From Saccharomonospora sp. CUA-673 (GTDB lineage Bacteria; Actinomycetota; Actinomycetes; Mycobacteriales; Pseudonocardiaceae), in assembly GCF_001942305.1 (NCBI RefSeq), contig NZ_MKKE01000024.1, positions 1 through 58,416 of the forward strand: a stretch of DNA of 58,416 bases, read 5' to 3'. The notes under the pieces were generated by a model. It searched no databases, had not been told where the DNA came from, and saw only the letters and a program-made list of their open reading frames with translations. The translations under genes and the position numbers were made by a program. Positions 47,801 through 56,884 of the stretch are shown piece after piece (the stretch's first letter is position 1; each line of letters opens with the position of its first letter).

Positions 47801-50800
47801 GACGCCGACCGGCCCGTCGGCCGGCTGCCGATGCTGGCGGCCGACGAGACCGCCGAGATCCTGCACCAGGGCACGAAGTACCTCCCGGCGGTGCCGCGCG
47901 AGGGCGTGCTGGAGACGTTCGCCGGGTGGGTCGCCCGGCAGCCCGACGCCGAAGCGCTCGTGTGCCGCGACCGCAGCCTGACCTACGCCGAACTGGACCG
48001 GCAGGCGAACCAGCTGGCCCGCCGCCTGCTCGCGAGCGGCGTCGGACCGGAGACGCCGGTCGGTATGCTGCTCGGCCGCGACGTCGAGATGATCATCGCG
48101 TTGTTCGGCATCCTCAAGGCCGGTGCGGTGTACCTGCCGCTCGACCCGGACTACCCGAACGACCGGCTCGCCTACATGATCTCCGACGCCCGGCCCGCCG
48201 CGTTCGTCACCGACGCCGCCGCGCTGGCCAAGCTCGGCGGCGCGGTTCCCGGTGAGGGTGCCGTGGTGCGCATCGACGACCCCGACGTCCTGCACGGCAG
48301 CACCGGAACCGACACCGATCCCGCAGCCGACACGGACCCGGTCGAGGCGCGGGCGACGCTCACCGCGGACTCGTTGGCCTACATCATCTACACCTCGGGC
48401 ACGACCGGGAAGCCGAAGGGCGTCGCGGTGCCGCACCGCGGCGTACCGGATCTGATCTCGCTGCAGGAGGAGGTCGTCGGCGTCACGTCCGGCGACCGCT
48501 ACCTGCACTTCGCGTCGACGAGCTTCGACGTCGCGTTCTGGCAGACGATGGTGCCGCTGGCCTCGGGCGGCACGCTCGTCGTCGCGCCCGAGGAGGTGCG
48601 GGTGCCCGGCGACGAACTGCTCGACTACATCGAGCGGCACCGGCTCACCGGCATCAACCTGCTGCCGTCGTTCCTGTCGGCCGTGCCGGAGGACCGCATC
48701 GTCGATCCGGGCGTGTTCTTCGTCGTCGGCGCGGAACGGCTCGACCCGGAGCTGGCCGATCGGTGGGGCAAGGGCCGGCGCGCCCTGTTCAACGCCTACG
48801 GTCCCACCGAGGTCACGATCAACTCGGTGACCTGGCACTACGAACCGGGGGAGCGGGGCGCCGTCCCCATCGGACGGCCCGACCCGAACGTGCGCGCCTA
48901 CGTCCTCGACGACGGTTTGCAGCCGGTCGGCACGGGTGTGCCCGGTGAGCTGTACCTGGCGGGTCCGAAGCTCGCCCGCGGCTACCTCGGCCGGCCCGGT
49001 CAGACGGCGCAGGCGTTCGTCGCCGATCCGCACGGCGAACCGGGGTCGCGGATGTACCGCACCGGCGACGTCGCCGCGTGGCGTCCCGACGGGCAGCTCG
49101 TGTTCCTGGGTCGCGCCGACCGGCAGGTGAAGGTGCGCGGATTCCGGATCGAGCTCGCCGAGATCGAGAGCGCGCTGACCCGGCATCCCGACGTGCGCGG
49201 CTGCGCCGTCGTGGTACGCGACGGCCGGCAGCTGGTCGGTTACGTCATCCCCGCCGAGGGCGACACCGTGGACGCGGTGCGACTGCGGGCCGATCTGCTC
49301 GCCGAACTGCCGGAGTACATGGTGCCGACGGCGTTCGTGGCCCTCGACCGGTTGCCGCTCACCCCGGGCGGGAAGCTCGACGAACGCGCCCTGCCCGCGC
49401 CCGACCACGGCGAGGACGGCGAGGGACGCGCGCCCGAGACCCACGCCGAGCAGGCGCTGCTGGACATCGTTCGCGACGTGCTCGGCAGCGACGACATCCG
49501 GCTCGACGACCACTTCCTCGAGGTCGGCGGCGACAGCATCGTCTCGCTCCAGGTCGTGTCGCGGGCGCGGCGGCAGGGTCTGCGGCTCGGCCCGCGGGAC
49601 GTGCTCGACGGCGGCACGGTCGCCGGCATCGCCGCCCGGTGCACGACCGCCGACGCCGTATCTGTCGACATCGGACCGTCCACAGGCGACGCGCCGCTCA
49701 CGCCCGTCATGCGGGACCTGCTCGAACGGTCGCCCCGGCCCGACGACTTCTGCCAGTGGACCGAGATCTGCGTCCCGGCAGGCGGCGGCAAGGACGACTG
49801 GACCCGCGCGGTCGACGCCCTGCTGCGGACCCACGACGTGCTGCGCGCGCACCTCGCCCGCAGCGCCGACGGCACCGCCGTGTTGCGCATCCCCGAGGCC
49901 GGAGCGGTCACCGCGTCCGACGTCCTGACCGTCACGGAGGTTGGCGCCGGCGGTGACGTGCGGGAGCTGATCGACGGCTGGATAGCCGATGTGCGGTCCC
50001 GCTTCGACGTCACGACGGCCCCGTTGGTGCGCGCGCTGTGGGTGGACCGCGGGCCCGCCGAGCTCGGCCGGTTCGTGCTGGTGGCCCACCACCTGCTCGT
50101 CGACGGGGTGTCGTGGCGGGTGCTCGTGGACGACCTCGCCGACGCCTACGCGGGCCGGGATCTGCCGCGGCCCACCCCGTTCCTCGGCTGGGCCCGTGAA
50201 CTCGCGGGCGCCGCGGCCGCGCGCGCGGGCGAGACCGAGCACTGGCGGGCCGTCGGGCAGCAGCCGCCGAAACGCATGTCCCGCACGGTGTTCGACAGCG
50301 CACGCGACCTCGGCTCCACCGCGGTGCACCACGAGTTCGCACTCGACCCGGAGACCACTACCGCGGTGCTGAGCACGGTCCCGTCGGCGTACCACGGCAC
50401 CCCGGACACGGTGCTGTTGACCGCACTCGCACGCGCCGTCGGTCGCTGGCGCAAGCGCCCGGCGGACCTGTACGTCGCCCTCGAAGGCCACGGCCGGCAC
50501 GCGCCCGACCCGGCACGCGAGGTCGACCTCTCGCGCACGGTCGGCTGGTTCACCGCGGTGCACCCGGCGCGGATCACCCTGCCGGACGGGCCGACGTCGG
50601 CGCAGCTCAAGGACGTCAAGCAGCGCCTGCACGCCCAGGGAGACGGACTCGGCCACGGCGTGCTCGCCGGCGCGGGCGAGGTGCCGTACGCCCGGCCCGA
50701 GCTGAGCTGGAACTACCTCGGCCAGTTCGCCGCCGCGCCCGAGACGCCGCGGGCATGGCAGGCGCCGCCCGGTTCGGCACCGTTCGGCTCCGGCGGCGAC

Positions 50801-52453
50801 GAGCTGCCCGTGCCGCACAGCCTCATGTTCAACGCGATGACCTGGGACGACGGTGAGGGGCAGGCCCTGCACGTGCGCATCACGTGGCCGCGGGCGCTGT
50901 TCGCCACCGACGACATCGCCGCGCTCGCCGACACCTTCCGAGCGGAACTCGTCGCGATCGCCGGGGACGAGGAGGCCCTCGCCGGTGCTGGGCGGACGCC
51001 GTCCGACCTCACCCTCGACGGGCTCACCCAGTCCACGGTGGACACTCTGGAGTCGCGCTACCGGGTCATCGACGTGCTCCCGCTGAGTCCGTTGCAGGAG
51101 CTGATGCTGCGGCACACGCGGCAGGTTCCCGACGGCGGACACGATCCGTACACGGTGCAGGCCACGTTCTCGCTCGCCGGGCACGTCGACGTCGAGGCGC
51201 TGCACGCCGCCGTCGGCGACCTCGTGGCGCGGCATCCGAACCTGGGGGCCGCGTTCCCGGCACGGATCGAGGGCCAGGTGATCCTCGCCGACGCGGCACC
51301 CGATGTGCGCTACGTCGACGTGTCCGATTCGGACGCTGTGTACTCCTCGGACGCTGTGGATGCCATGGACGCCGTGGATGTCGTGGATGCCGTGGATGCC
51401 GCGGTGGAGCGGGTGTTGGCGGACGATCTGGCCGAACCTTTCGACGTCACGGCGGGTTCGCTCGTGCGGGCGACCGTGGTGCGACGCGCCGCCGACCGCG
51501 TCGAGTTCGTCCTCACGACGCACCACCTGCTGAGCGACGGCTGGTCCGCACCGCGCATGCTGGGCGAGATCTTCACCGCCTACACCGCGCGGACCGCGGG
51601 CGCTGCCGAGCCCCTGCCCGAGCCGGTGCCGTTCGCCCGGTACCTGTCGTGGCTGTCGGCGCGCGACCGGGCCGCCGACGTCGCGGCCTGGCAGGACGAA
51701 CTGGCCTCCGTCGACCGCTACGACCGGGCGCTGCCGGAAGCGGTCGACTCGCCCGAGCCGGTGACGTTCGACCTCGACGCCGCGGCGGTGCGCACGCTCG
51801 GCGCCGCGTCCGCCGCCCGCGGGCTGACCGTGAACACCCTCGTGCAGGGCGCGTGGTCGGCGGTGCTGGCCGCCCGCACGGGACGCAAGGACGTCCACTT
51901 CGGAGCGATGGTGTCCGGGCGTCCGCCCGAGGTGGACGGCGTCGAGGACATCATCGGCCTGCTGGCCAACACCGTTCCGGTGCGTGCCTCGGCGAGCGGG
52001 GAGCTCGTCGCCGCGCTGCGCGATCTGCAGGACCGGCAGCAGTCGATGGTCGACCACCACACGGTGGCGCTGCCCGCGCTCGAACGGTCCGTCGGCGTCA
52101 AGCGGCTCTTCGACAGCCTGCTGGTGTTCGAGAACTACCCCGTCGACCCCGACCGGCTCGCCGAACCGGCGCCGGGTCTGCGCCTGACGGGCATGCGGTT
52201 CCGCGAGTTCACCCACCACCCGGTGACGGTGACGGTGATGCCCGAGGGCGCCGGGTGGCGCGGCATCGTGGCCTGCCGGCCCGGCATGGCCACCGACACG
52301 AGCGCGTCGGCCCTCGCCGCCGCGTTGCAGGCCACGCTGGGTGCGCTGCCGGAACTGCTGGGCCGTGCTGATTCGGGTACTGACGTCGCCGAGCTGGTGG
52401 CGGTCGCGGAGCGGGCGTTGGCGGCGCAGCGGTTGCGGGCGGGCCCCGCATGA
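41881..52453 (+). CDS. Giant siderophore NRPS, C-A-T-E-C-A-T-E-C (two frameshifts)
   Basis: About 3524 residues when frameshifts at about 45826 and 46178 (both inside the first E domain) are repaired; each lacks one base. C1 (HHLVFDGYS near 42321) should accept DHB from the carrier protein. A1 (YTSGSTGRPKG, NIYGPTEATVD) gives the hand-aligned code DSDDVGIVDK, acidic at 239 and 278 as for a basic residue such as Arg. T1 is GIGGDSIS. E1 has HHLVMDGVSWR. C2 has NHHALLDGWS. A2 (YTSGTTGKPKG, NAYGPTEVTIN) gives DVWNVGAINK, sharing W and N with Thr codes. T2 is EVGGDSIVS, E2 has HHLLVDGVSWR, and a final C3 (HHLLSDGWSAP) is not followed by A, T or TE. A repetitive acidic insert lies in C3 at 51341-51410. 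The stop overlaps the exporter by ATGA. Start at GTG 41881 or TTG 41884. Confidence 0.93.
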
Positions 52454-53865
52454 CCGCCGGGACCCGCGACGAACCCGTCGAGTCGGACCGGATCGACGGG
52501 CGGCTGTTGGCCATGGCGCTCGTGCTCGTGCTGGGCACGTTCATGGCCTCGCTCGACGCGACGATCGTCAACGTCGGCCTGAGCACGCTCAGCGCGGAGT
52601 TCGGCGCGACCATCACCGAGGTGCAGTGGGCCAGCACGGCCTACCTGCTGGCGGTCGTCGCGGCCGCGCCGACGTCGGGCTGGCTGGCCGAACGGTTCGG
52701 CGCCAAACGGGTGTGGCTGTGCGCGGTGGCCCTGTTCCTGCTCGGCTCGGTGGCGTGTGCGCTGGCGTGGTCGACGGCGTCGCTGGCCGTGTTCCGCGTG
52801 CTGCAGGGCCTCGGCGGCGGGCTGCTGCCGCCGACGGGACAGGCGCTGCTCGCCCGGGTCGCCGGCAGGGCGCGCACCGGGCGGCTGATGAGCATCGTCG
52901 GTGTCGTGCCGATGCTCGCGCCCGTGTTCGGCCCGCTCGCCGGCGGCACGGTGCTGCGCGTGGCCGACTGGGAATGGCTGTTCCTCATCAACATCCCCGT
53001 CGGGCTGGTCGCGATGCTGCTCGCCGTGTGGCTCGTGCCGCGGGTGCCCGCCTCCGACGACGTGTCGCCGTTCGACCTGCGCGGCGCGTTGCTGCTCTCG
53101 CCCGGTCTCGCCGCGCTGATCCTCGGTCTGACGGACCTCGGCTCGCAGGACCGGAACACGCCGCTCGCCGTGGGTGCGGTCGTCGTCGGCGCGGGGCTGT
53201 TGGGTGCGTTCCTCGTGCACGCATTGCGGGCGAACCGGGTGCCGCTGGTCGACCCGCGCCTGTTCCGCACGCCGCCGTTCAGTGCGGCCGTGCTGGCGCT
53301 GTTCGTCGCGGCGGCGTCGGTGTTCGGCACGATGTTCCTGCTGCCGATGTACCTGCAGACCGGACGGGGACTGTCCGCGTGGGACGCGGGCCTGATGCTC
53401 GCGCCGCAGGGCGTCGGCGCTGTGCTCGGATCGCTGCTGGTGGTCAAACCGCTGATCGACCGAGTCCCGCCGCGGACGCTCGTGCTGACCGGCTTCACGC
53501 TGATCATCGCGGCGACCGTGCCGCTGACGCGGCTCGGCGACCTGCCCGACGGGTGGCTCGTCGCGACGCTGCTCGTGCGCGGACTCGGCACCGCCATGAT
53601 CGCCTCACCGGTGATGAACATCGTCTACTCCGGTGTGGACAAACAGCTGCTGCCACGGGCGTCGAGCGCGTTGAGCCTCGTCAACTACGTCGGCGGGGCG
53701 ATCGGCACGGCCGGGCTCGCCGTGCTCCTCGAGGTCCGCCTGGCCCTCGGCGGCGGTGACGTCGATGCTGCCTTCTCCACCGCGTTCTGGTGCGTCCTCG
53801 GCCTGTGCGTCCTGGCCCTCCTCGGCTCCCTCCGCCTCCCCAAGACCCCACCCCGCCGCACCTGA
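52450..53865 (+). CDS. MFS exporter, DHA2 family (probable siderophore exporter)
   Basis: 471 residues and about 14 membrane helices. The DHA2 signatures are TFMASLDATIVNVGLSTL at the first helix, GWLAERFGAKRVW in loop 2/3 and PMLAPVFGPLAGG (motif C) in helix 5. The 4-bp overlap with the NRPS stop couples its translation to the synthetase, which strongly suggests it exports the product. Siderophore loci often carry such a pump (EntS- or DHA2-type). The reading frame is intact. Confidence 0.9.
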   Translation: MTAGTRDEPVESDRIDGRLLAMALVLVLGTFMASLDATIVNVGLSTLSAEFGATITEVQWASTAYLLAVVAAAPTSGWLAERFGAKRVWLCAVALFLLGSVACALAWSTASLAVFRVLQGLGGGLLPPTGQALLARVAGRARTGRLMSIVGVVPMLAPVFGPLAGGTVLRVADWEWLFLINIPVGLVAMLLAVWLVPRVPASDDVSPFDLRGALLLSPGLAALILGLTDLGSQDRNTPLAVGAVVVGAGLLGAFLVHALRANRVPLVDPRLFRTPPFSAAVLALFVAAASVFGTMFLLPMYLQTGRGLSAWDAGLMLAPQGVGAVLGSLLVVKPLIDRVPPRTLVLTGFTLIIAATVPLTRLGDLPDGWLVATLLVRGLGTAMIASPVMNIVYSGVDKQLLPRASSALSLVNYVGGAIGTAGLAVLLEVRLALGGGDVDAAFSTAFWCVLGLCVLALLGSLRLPKTPPRRT

Positions 53866-53870
53866 GAGAT

Positions 53871-53923
53871 GCTCCCGAGGGCCCCATAGTCGCGTTGAGC
53901 GGGACCAAAGGGCCCTTGGGAGC
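53871..53923. repeat. intergenic palindromic element, copy 1 (full)
   Basis: The arms GCTCCCGAGGGCCC (53871-53884) and GGGCCCTTGGGAGC (53910-53923) pair over 14 bp with one mismatch around a 25-nt loop. The element fills the 60 bp between the convergent exporter and dhbA stops, so it can serve as a bidirectional terminator. The right arm and part of the loop recur in inverted orientation at 58236-58256. Confidence 0.8.
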
Positions 53924-53925
53924 TT

Positions 53926-54696
53926 CTACCGGAGGGTGGCACCGCCGTCTACGTAGAGCTCTTGCATCGTGACGTGGCGGGCGCGGTCGGAAGCCAGGTA
54001 GAGCACGGCGTCGGCGACGTCGTCGGGGTCGGCGATGCGGCGCAGCGGGATGCCGACCCGGTAGTTGGCCGGGTCGCCGTTGAGGATCGGCTCCGGGCCG
54101 CCACCGTCGTGTTCCCACATCGCCCGCTGCATGGGCGTGTCGGTGGACCCCGGGCACACCACGTTGCAGCGGATGCCGTGGTCGGCCAGTTCGAGACCGA
54201 GCGACTTGGTGAACATCGTCGCCGCCGCCTTCGACGCCGCGTACGCGGCCATGTTCCGTCGCGGCACGCCACTGGCGTTCGACGACACCGTCACGATGCT
54301 GCCGCGGCCGCGCGGGATCATCCGACTCGCCACGGCCCGCGACGTGTGGAACACGCCGTCGGTGTTCACCCCGAACGTGAACCGCCAGTCGGAGTCCGAA
54401 AAGGACGACACCGGGCCCTTCGCGAGTACGCCGGCGACGTTGGCGAGGACGTCGATCGGCCCGACCGTGTCCTCGGCCTGCGCCACGGCCGCGTCGACCT
54501 GCGCGGAATCGGTGACGTCACACGACAATCCGGTGATGCGTTCGGCATCGGCGTACCGCTCGACCACGTCGGGATTCCGGTCCGTGGCCACGACCGTGGC
54601 CCCCGCGTCCCGCAACTGCCGGGCGACGGCCGCCCCGATGCCCTGTCCCGCGCCCGTCACGAACGCGACCTTCCCGGCGAACTCCTGCTGATCCAC
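53926..54696 (-). CDS. dhbA: 2,3-dihydro-2,3-dihydroxybenzoate dehydrogenase
   Basis: A 256-residue short-chain dehydrogenase that oxidises the isochorismatase product to 2,3-dihydroxybenzoate with NAD+. The cofactor motif is VTGAGQGIGAAVA, with acidic ATDRNPD for NAD. NVAGVLAKG and the catalytic Ser-Tyr-Lys (VSSNASGVPRRNMAAYAASKAAA) follow. The assignment rests on the family plus the absence of any other DhbA candidate beside dhbC, E and B. It is convergent to the operon, so it needs its own promoter. Only a poor iron-box-like match (GGTTAGGGTC) lies upstream. Confidence 0.88.
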   Translation of the reverse strand: MDQQEFAGKVAFVTGAGQGIGAAVARQLRDAGATVVATDRNPDVVERYADAERITGLSCDVTDSAQVDAAVAQAEDTVGPIDVLANVAGVLAKGPVSSFSDSDWRFTFGVNTDGVFHTSRAVASRMIPRGRGSIVTVSSNASGVPRRNMAAYAASKAAATMFTKSLGLELADHGIRCNVVCPGSTDTPMQRAMWEHDGGGPEPILNGDPANYRVGIPLRRIADPDDVADAVLYLASDRARHVTMQELYVDGGATLR

Positions 54697-54854
54697 GCCA
54701 GCTCCTCGTCTGCAGATGTCTCGGTGAGTCGGTTCGGGACCTCGACCCTAACCCGAACGTGCGACATCGACGCCGGTCATCGCATGTCGGCCTGACCACA
54801 CACAGAGGACGGGAGAAGCATGGCGGAGGCAGAAATATGGCGGACGCGGACACA

Positions 54855-54894
54855 CGAAATCCCGGACGGGACATCGTCCACGTCCGGGATTTCG
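54855..54894. terminator. perfect hairpin between dhbA and the small secreted protein gene
   Basis: CGAAATCCCGGACG (54855-54868) and CGTCCGGGATTTCG (54881-54894) form a perfect 14-bp stem with a 12-nt loop. It lies 36 bp after the stop of the small secreted protein gene on the minus strand and probably terminates that gene. The 234-bp stretch 54697-54930 otherwise contains the dhbA promoter region. Confidence 0.75.
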
Positions 54895-54930
54895 GTATCA
54901 GGCTTGGCTGAAGCCGTTCCGCGAGCCGAA

Positions 54931-55167
54931 TCAGGCGCCGAGGATCGACGGGATCGCGCCCGCCCAGGCGGAGCTGACCAGGCCGGCGGCACCGGCGCCG
55001 AAGTGGGCACCGGACTCGTTCCAGGCGTTCACGTAGTCGGCGCCGGTCGGCTCGGAGGGAACCTGCGGCACGTCGACCGTCGTGGCCGAGGCGGCGCCGG
55101 CACCGGCGGTCAGGGCACCGAGGACGATGGCGGTAGCGGCGGTGGTACGAGCCAGGGTCTTACGCAA
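54931..55167 (-). CDS. small secreted protein, unknown function
   Basis: 78 residues. A classical signal peptide (MRKTLARTTAATAIVLGALT, likely cleaved after AGAASA) leaves a mature chain of about 48 residues: a Pro/Val-rich start (TTVDVPQVPSEPTGADYV) followed by a small-residue-rich, weakly hydrophobic tail (SGAHFGAGAAGLVSSAWAGA). There is no cysteine and it does not show chaplin motifs. The start is TTG, with GGGAG upstream. It has its own terminator and a palindrome-rich upstream region, as for a monocistronic, regulated gene. I do not recognise the family. Confidence 0.65.
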   Translation of the reverse strand: MRKTLARTTAATAIVLGALTAGAGAASATTVDVPQVPSEPTGADYVNAWNESGAHFGAGAAGLVSSAWAGAIPSILGA

Positions 55168-55474
55168 TTTCCAGTCTCCCTAGGTGAAAAACACGTTCAT
55201 GCGGTGGGCCGGGGTGACCCGCCACGAAGATCGTGAACCTGCGGAGATGTAACGCGCAAGCCGTCCCATGCGATCGTGACATGGGGGAACATGAACGAGT
55301 GACGCGTTGTCACACAACGTTTTTGCTGCGACCGGATCGCGGGTCCCACTGTCGAATGACGACAGTCCACATTCGAATCTCTTTCGGGTTTCGCCGCGCT
55401 CGAACGTCCACAGTGGCCTGCCGGTTGACCGTCCCGTGGTGTGTCCGTTATGTGCGGTCCATCAGTCGGTCGGG
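55168..55474. promoter_or_regulatory. upstream region of the secreted-protein gene with two inverted repeats
   Basis: This 307-bp stretch has no credible gene. It contains the perfect inverted repeat CGTTGT-CAC-ACAACG (55305-55319) and a second, CCCATG-N9-CATGGG (55265-55285), about 140 and 100 bp upstream of the TTG start. They could be binding sites for regulators of the secreted protein gene. The maf stop closes the region on the right. Confidence 0.45.
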
Positions 55475-56085
55475 TTACCGCCAGAGGTCGACGACGCTCA
55501 CGTCGCGGCCGAGCAGCTCGCGCGTCAACGGCAGGCTGATGCCGATCACGCTCGACGGGTCGCCGTCGATGCCCTCGACGAACCAGCCGCCGAGACCGTC
55601 CAACGTGAACGATCCCGCCACGGCCAGCGGCTCCTCGGTGGCGATGTAGGCGTCGATCTCGTGCTGCGGCGGGGTCGCGAACCGGACGACGGTGGTGCGG
55701 GTTCCGGTGGCCTCCGCGACGACCTCGCCACCGGACAGGCGCAGCACCGCGTGCCCGGTGAGCAGCTCCCCGGTGCTGCCCGCCATCTCGGCCCAGCGCT
55801 TGCGCGCCACCTCGGGCGTGTGCGGCTTGCCCACCAGGCGCCGCCGATCGACAGCATCGAATCGCAGCCCACGACGACGGTCTCGGCCGACGAGTCCAGG
55901 GTCGCGGCGACGTCACGGGCCTTCGCGGCCGCGAGCGCGGTGACGAGCTCGGCCGGCGCCGGGTCGGGCAGGCTCGCCGCCACGGCGTCCTCGTCGACGC
56001 CGGAGACCACGACGTCCGGGTCGAGGCCGGCGGCGCGCAGCACGGACAGGCGGGCGGGGGATGCGGAGGCGAGAACGAAACGCAC
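55475..56085 (-). CDS. maf: Maf-family nucleoside triphosphate pyrophosphatase (frameshifted)
   Basis: This house-cleaning enzyme hydrolyses non-canonical or pyrimidine NTPs to NMP and pyrophosphate. The N-terminal motif is [19 protein letters not shown], then [12 protein letters not shown], the second half [20 protein letters not shown], and [18 protein letters not shown]. The frame is lost at about 55840. One added base joins SIGG to LVGKPHTPE, giving about 203 aa. GTG 56085 starts directly at the conserved RFVLAS. It lies 23 bp downstream of the GntR regulator gene and may be its co-transcript. Confidence 0.9.
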
Positions 56086-56108
56086 GGCACCAGAGTAGGC
56101 AGCCCCGG

Positions 56109-56791
56109 TCAGCTGTCGAGCAGGGCTCCGTGGGTGGTGCCGATGTGGGCGGTGAGGCTGCGCCGGAACCCGTCGCGTCGCCGGCCTCGAGGAGTGTGCA
56201 CAGTGCGTCGTGCTCGTCGAGGATCGCGGCCCGCCTGCCCGGGATGCGGTGGATCGCCCAGTTGGCCATGCGTACCTGTCGGTCGTGCAGGCCCGAGTAG
56301 AAGTGCGAGATGAGGCTGTTGCCTGCCGCCTCGACGAGGGTCGCGTGGAACTCGCGGTCCAGGGTGGAGAAACGGGCGGTGACGTCGTCCGGGTCGACCT
56401 CACTCTGGGTGGCGAGGATGCCGCGCATGCGCGCCGCGACGTCGACGGCGGTGCCGAGGGCGATGACGCGCTCGGCCGCGTGGCACTCGGTGAGGATCCG
56501 CGCCTCGGTCACCTCGCCGACCTCGTCCGGCGAGACCGGCACCACCAGCGCGCCGCGTTTCGGGTAGAGCCGCAGCAGGCCCTCGACCTCCAGGCGCAGG
56601 AACGCCTCGCGGGCCGGCGTGCGGGACAGTTCGAGCGCCCCCGCCGCCTCACCCTCGCTGATCAGGTGCCCGCCGGGAAGGCGGCCGTCGAGGATGCGCT
56701 CCTTGACCCAGTCGTAGACGCGCTCACTGGCCGGGCGGGGCCGGGTCGGATCCTCGGCGGCAGTGGGGTGTGACCGGTCGCGCGTTGACAT
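56109..56791 (-). CDS. GntR-family regulator, FCD subfamily (frameshifted)
   Basis: About 227 residues. The winged helix is at the N-terminus ([20 protein letters not shown], then [20 protein letters not shown]), followed by a helical FCD ligand-binding domain with the metal-ligand-like residues in [16 protein letters not shown]. The C-terminus is frameshifted at about 56170. Adding one base changes [11 protein letters not shown] to an ending [19 protein letters not shown] with a stop at 56109-56111, restoring the final FCD helix and its His. It is divergent from an MFS transporter with a palindromic site between them, so it probably controls that gene and itself. Confidence 0.88.
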
Positions 56792-56826
56792 GCCCGGAGT
56801 CTAGCCGCATCGTTGAACACGACATA

Positions 56827-56841
56827 GATACAAGTTGTATC
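56827..56841. promoter_or_regulatory. GntR operator-like palindrome
   Basis: GATACAA-G-TTGTATC is a perfect 7+1+7 palindrome between the divergent gntR and MFS starts (36 and 44 bp away). FCD-type GntR proteins often bind palindromes with such TTGTAT/ATACAA half-sites. The AT content stands out from the surroundings. Confidence 0.7.
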
Positions 56842-56884
56842 CACCCCGCGGAGCAGTGTCTCGGGGTGGCGTGAGGGGACGGGT

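Noticed and set aside
46160..52219. A 2019-codon open frame antisense to the NRPS, rich in Arg, Gly, Val, His and Asp
   Set aside because: It is the mirror of a high-GC coding frame: composition is skewed, no domain is visible, and the sense strand carries clear NRPS motifs throughout.
54697..54780. Iron box upstream of dhbA
   Set aside because: The best match shares only about 10 of 19 positions with the IdeR/DmdR consensus (GGTTAGGGTC), too weak to list as a site.
54820..55236. Plus-strand ORF starting MAEAEIWRTRTHEIPDG after a GGGAG-like site
   Set aside because: It runs through the perfect terminator hairpin and is antisense to the secreted-protein gene. Beyond about 20 codons it turns into Gly/Arg-rich shadow sequence.
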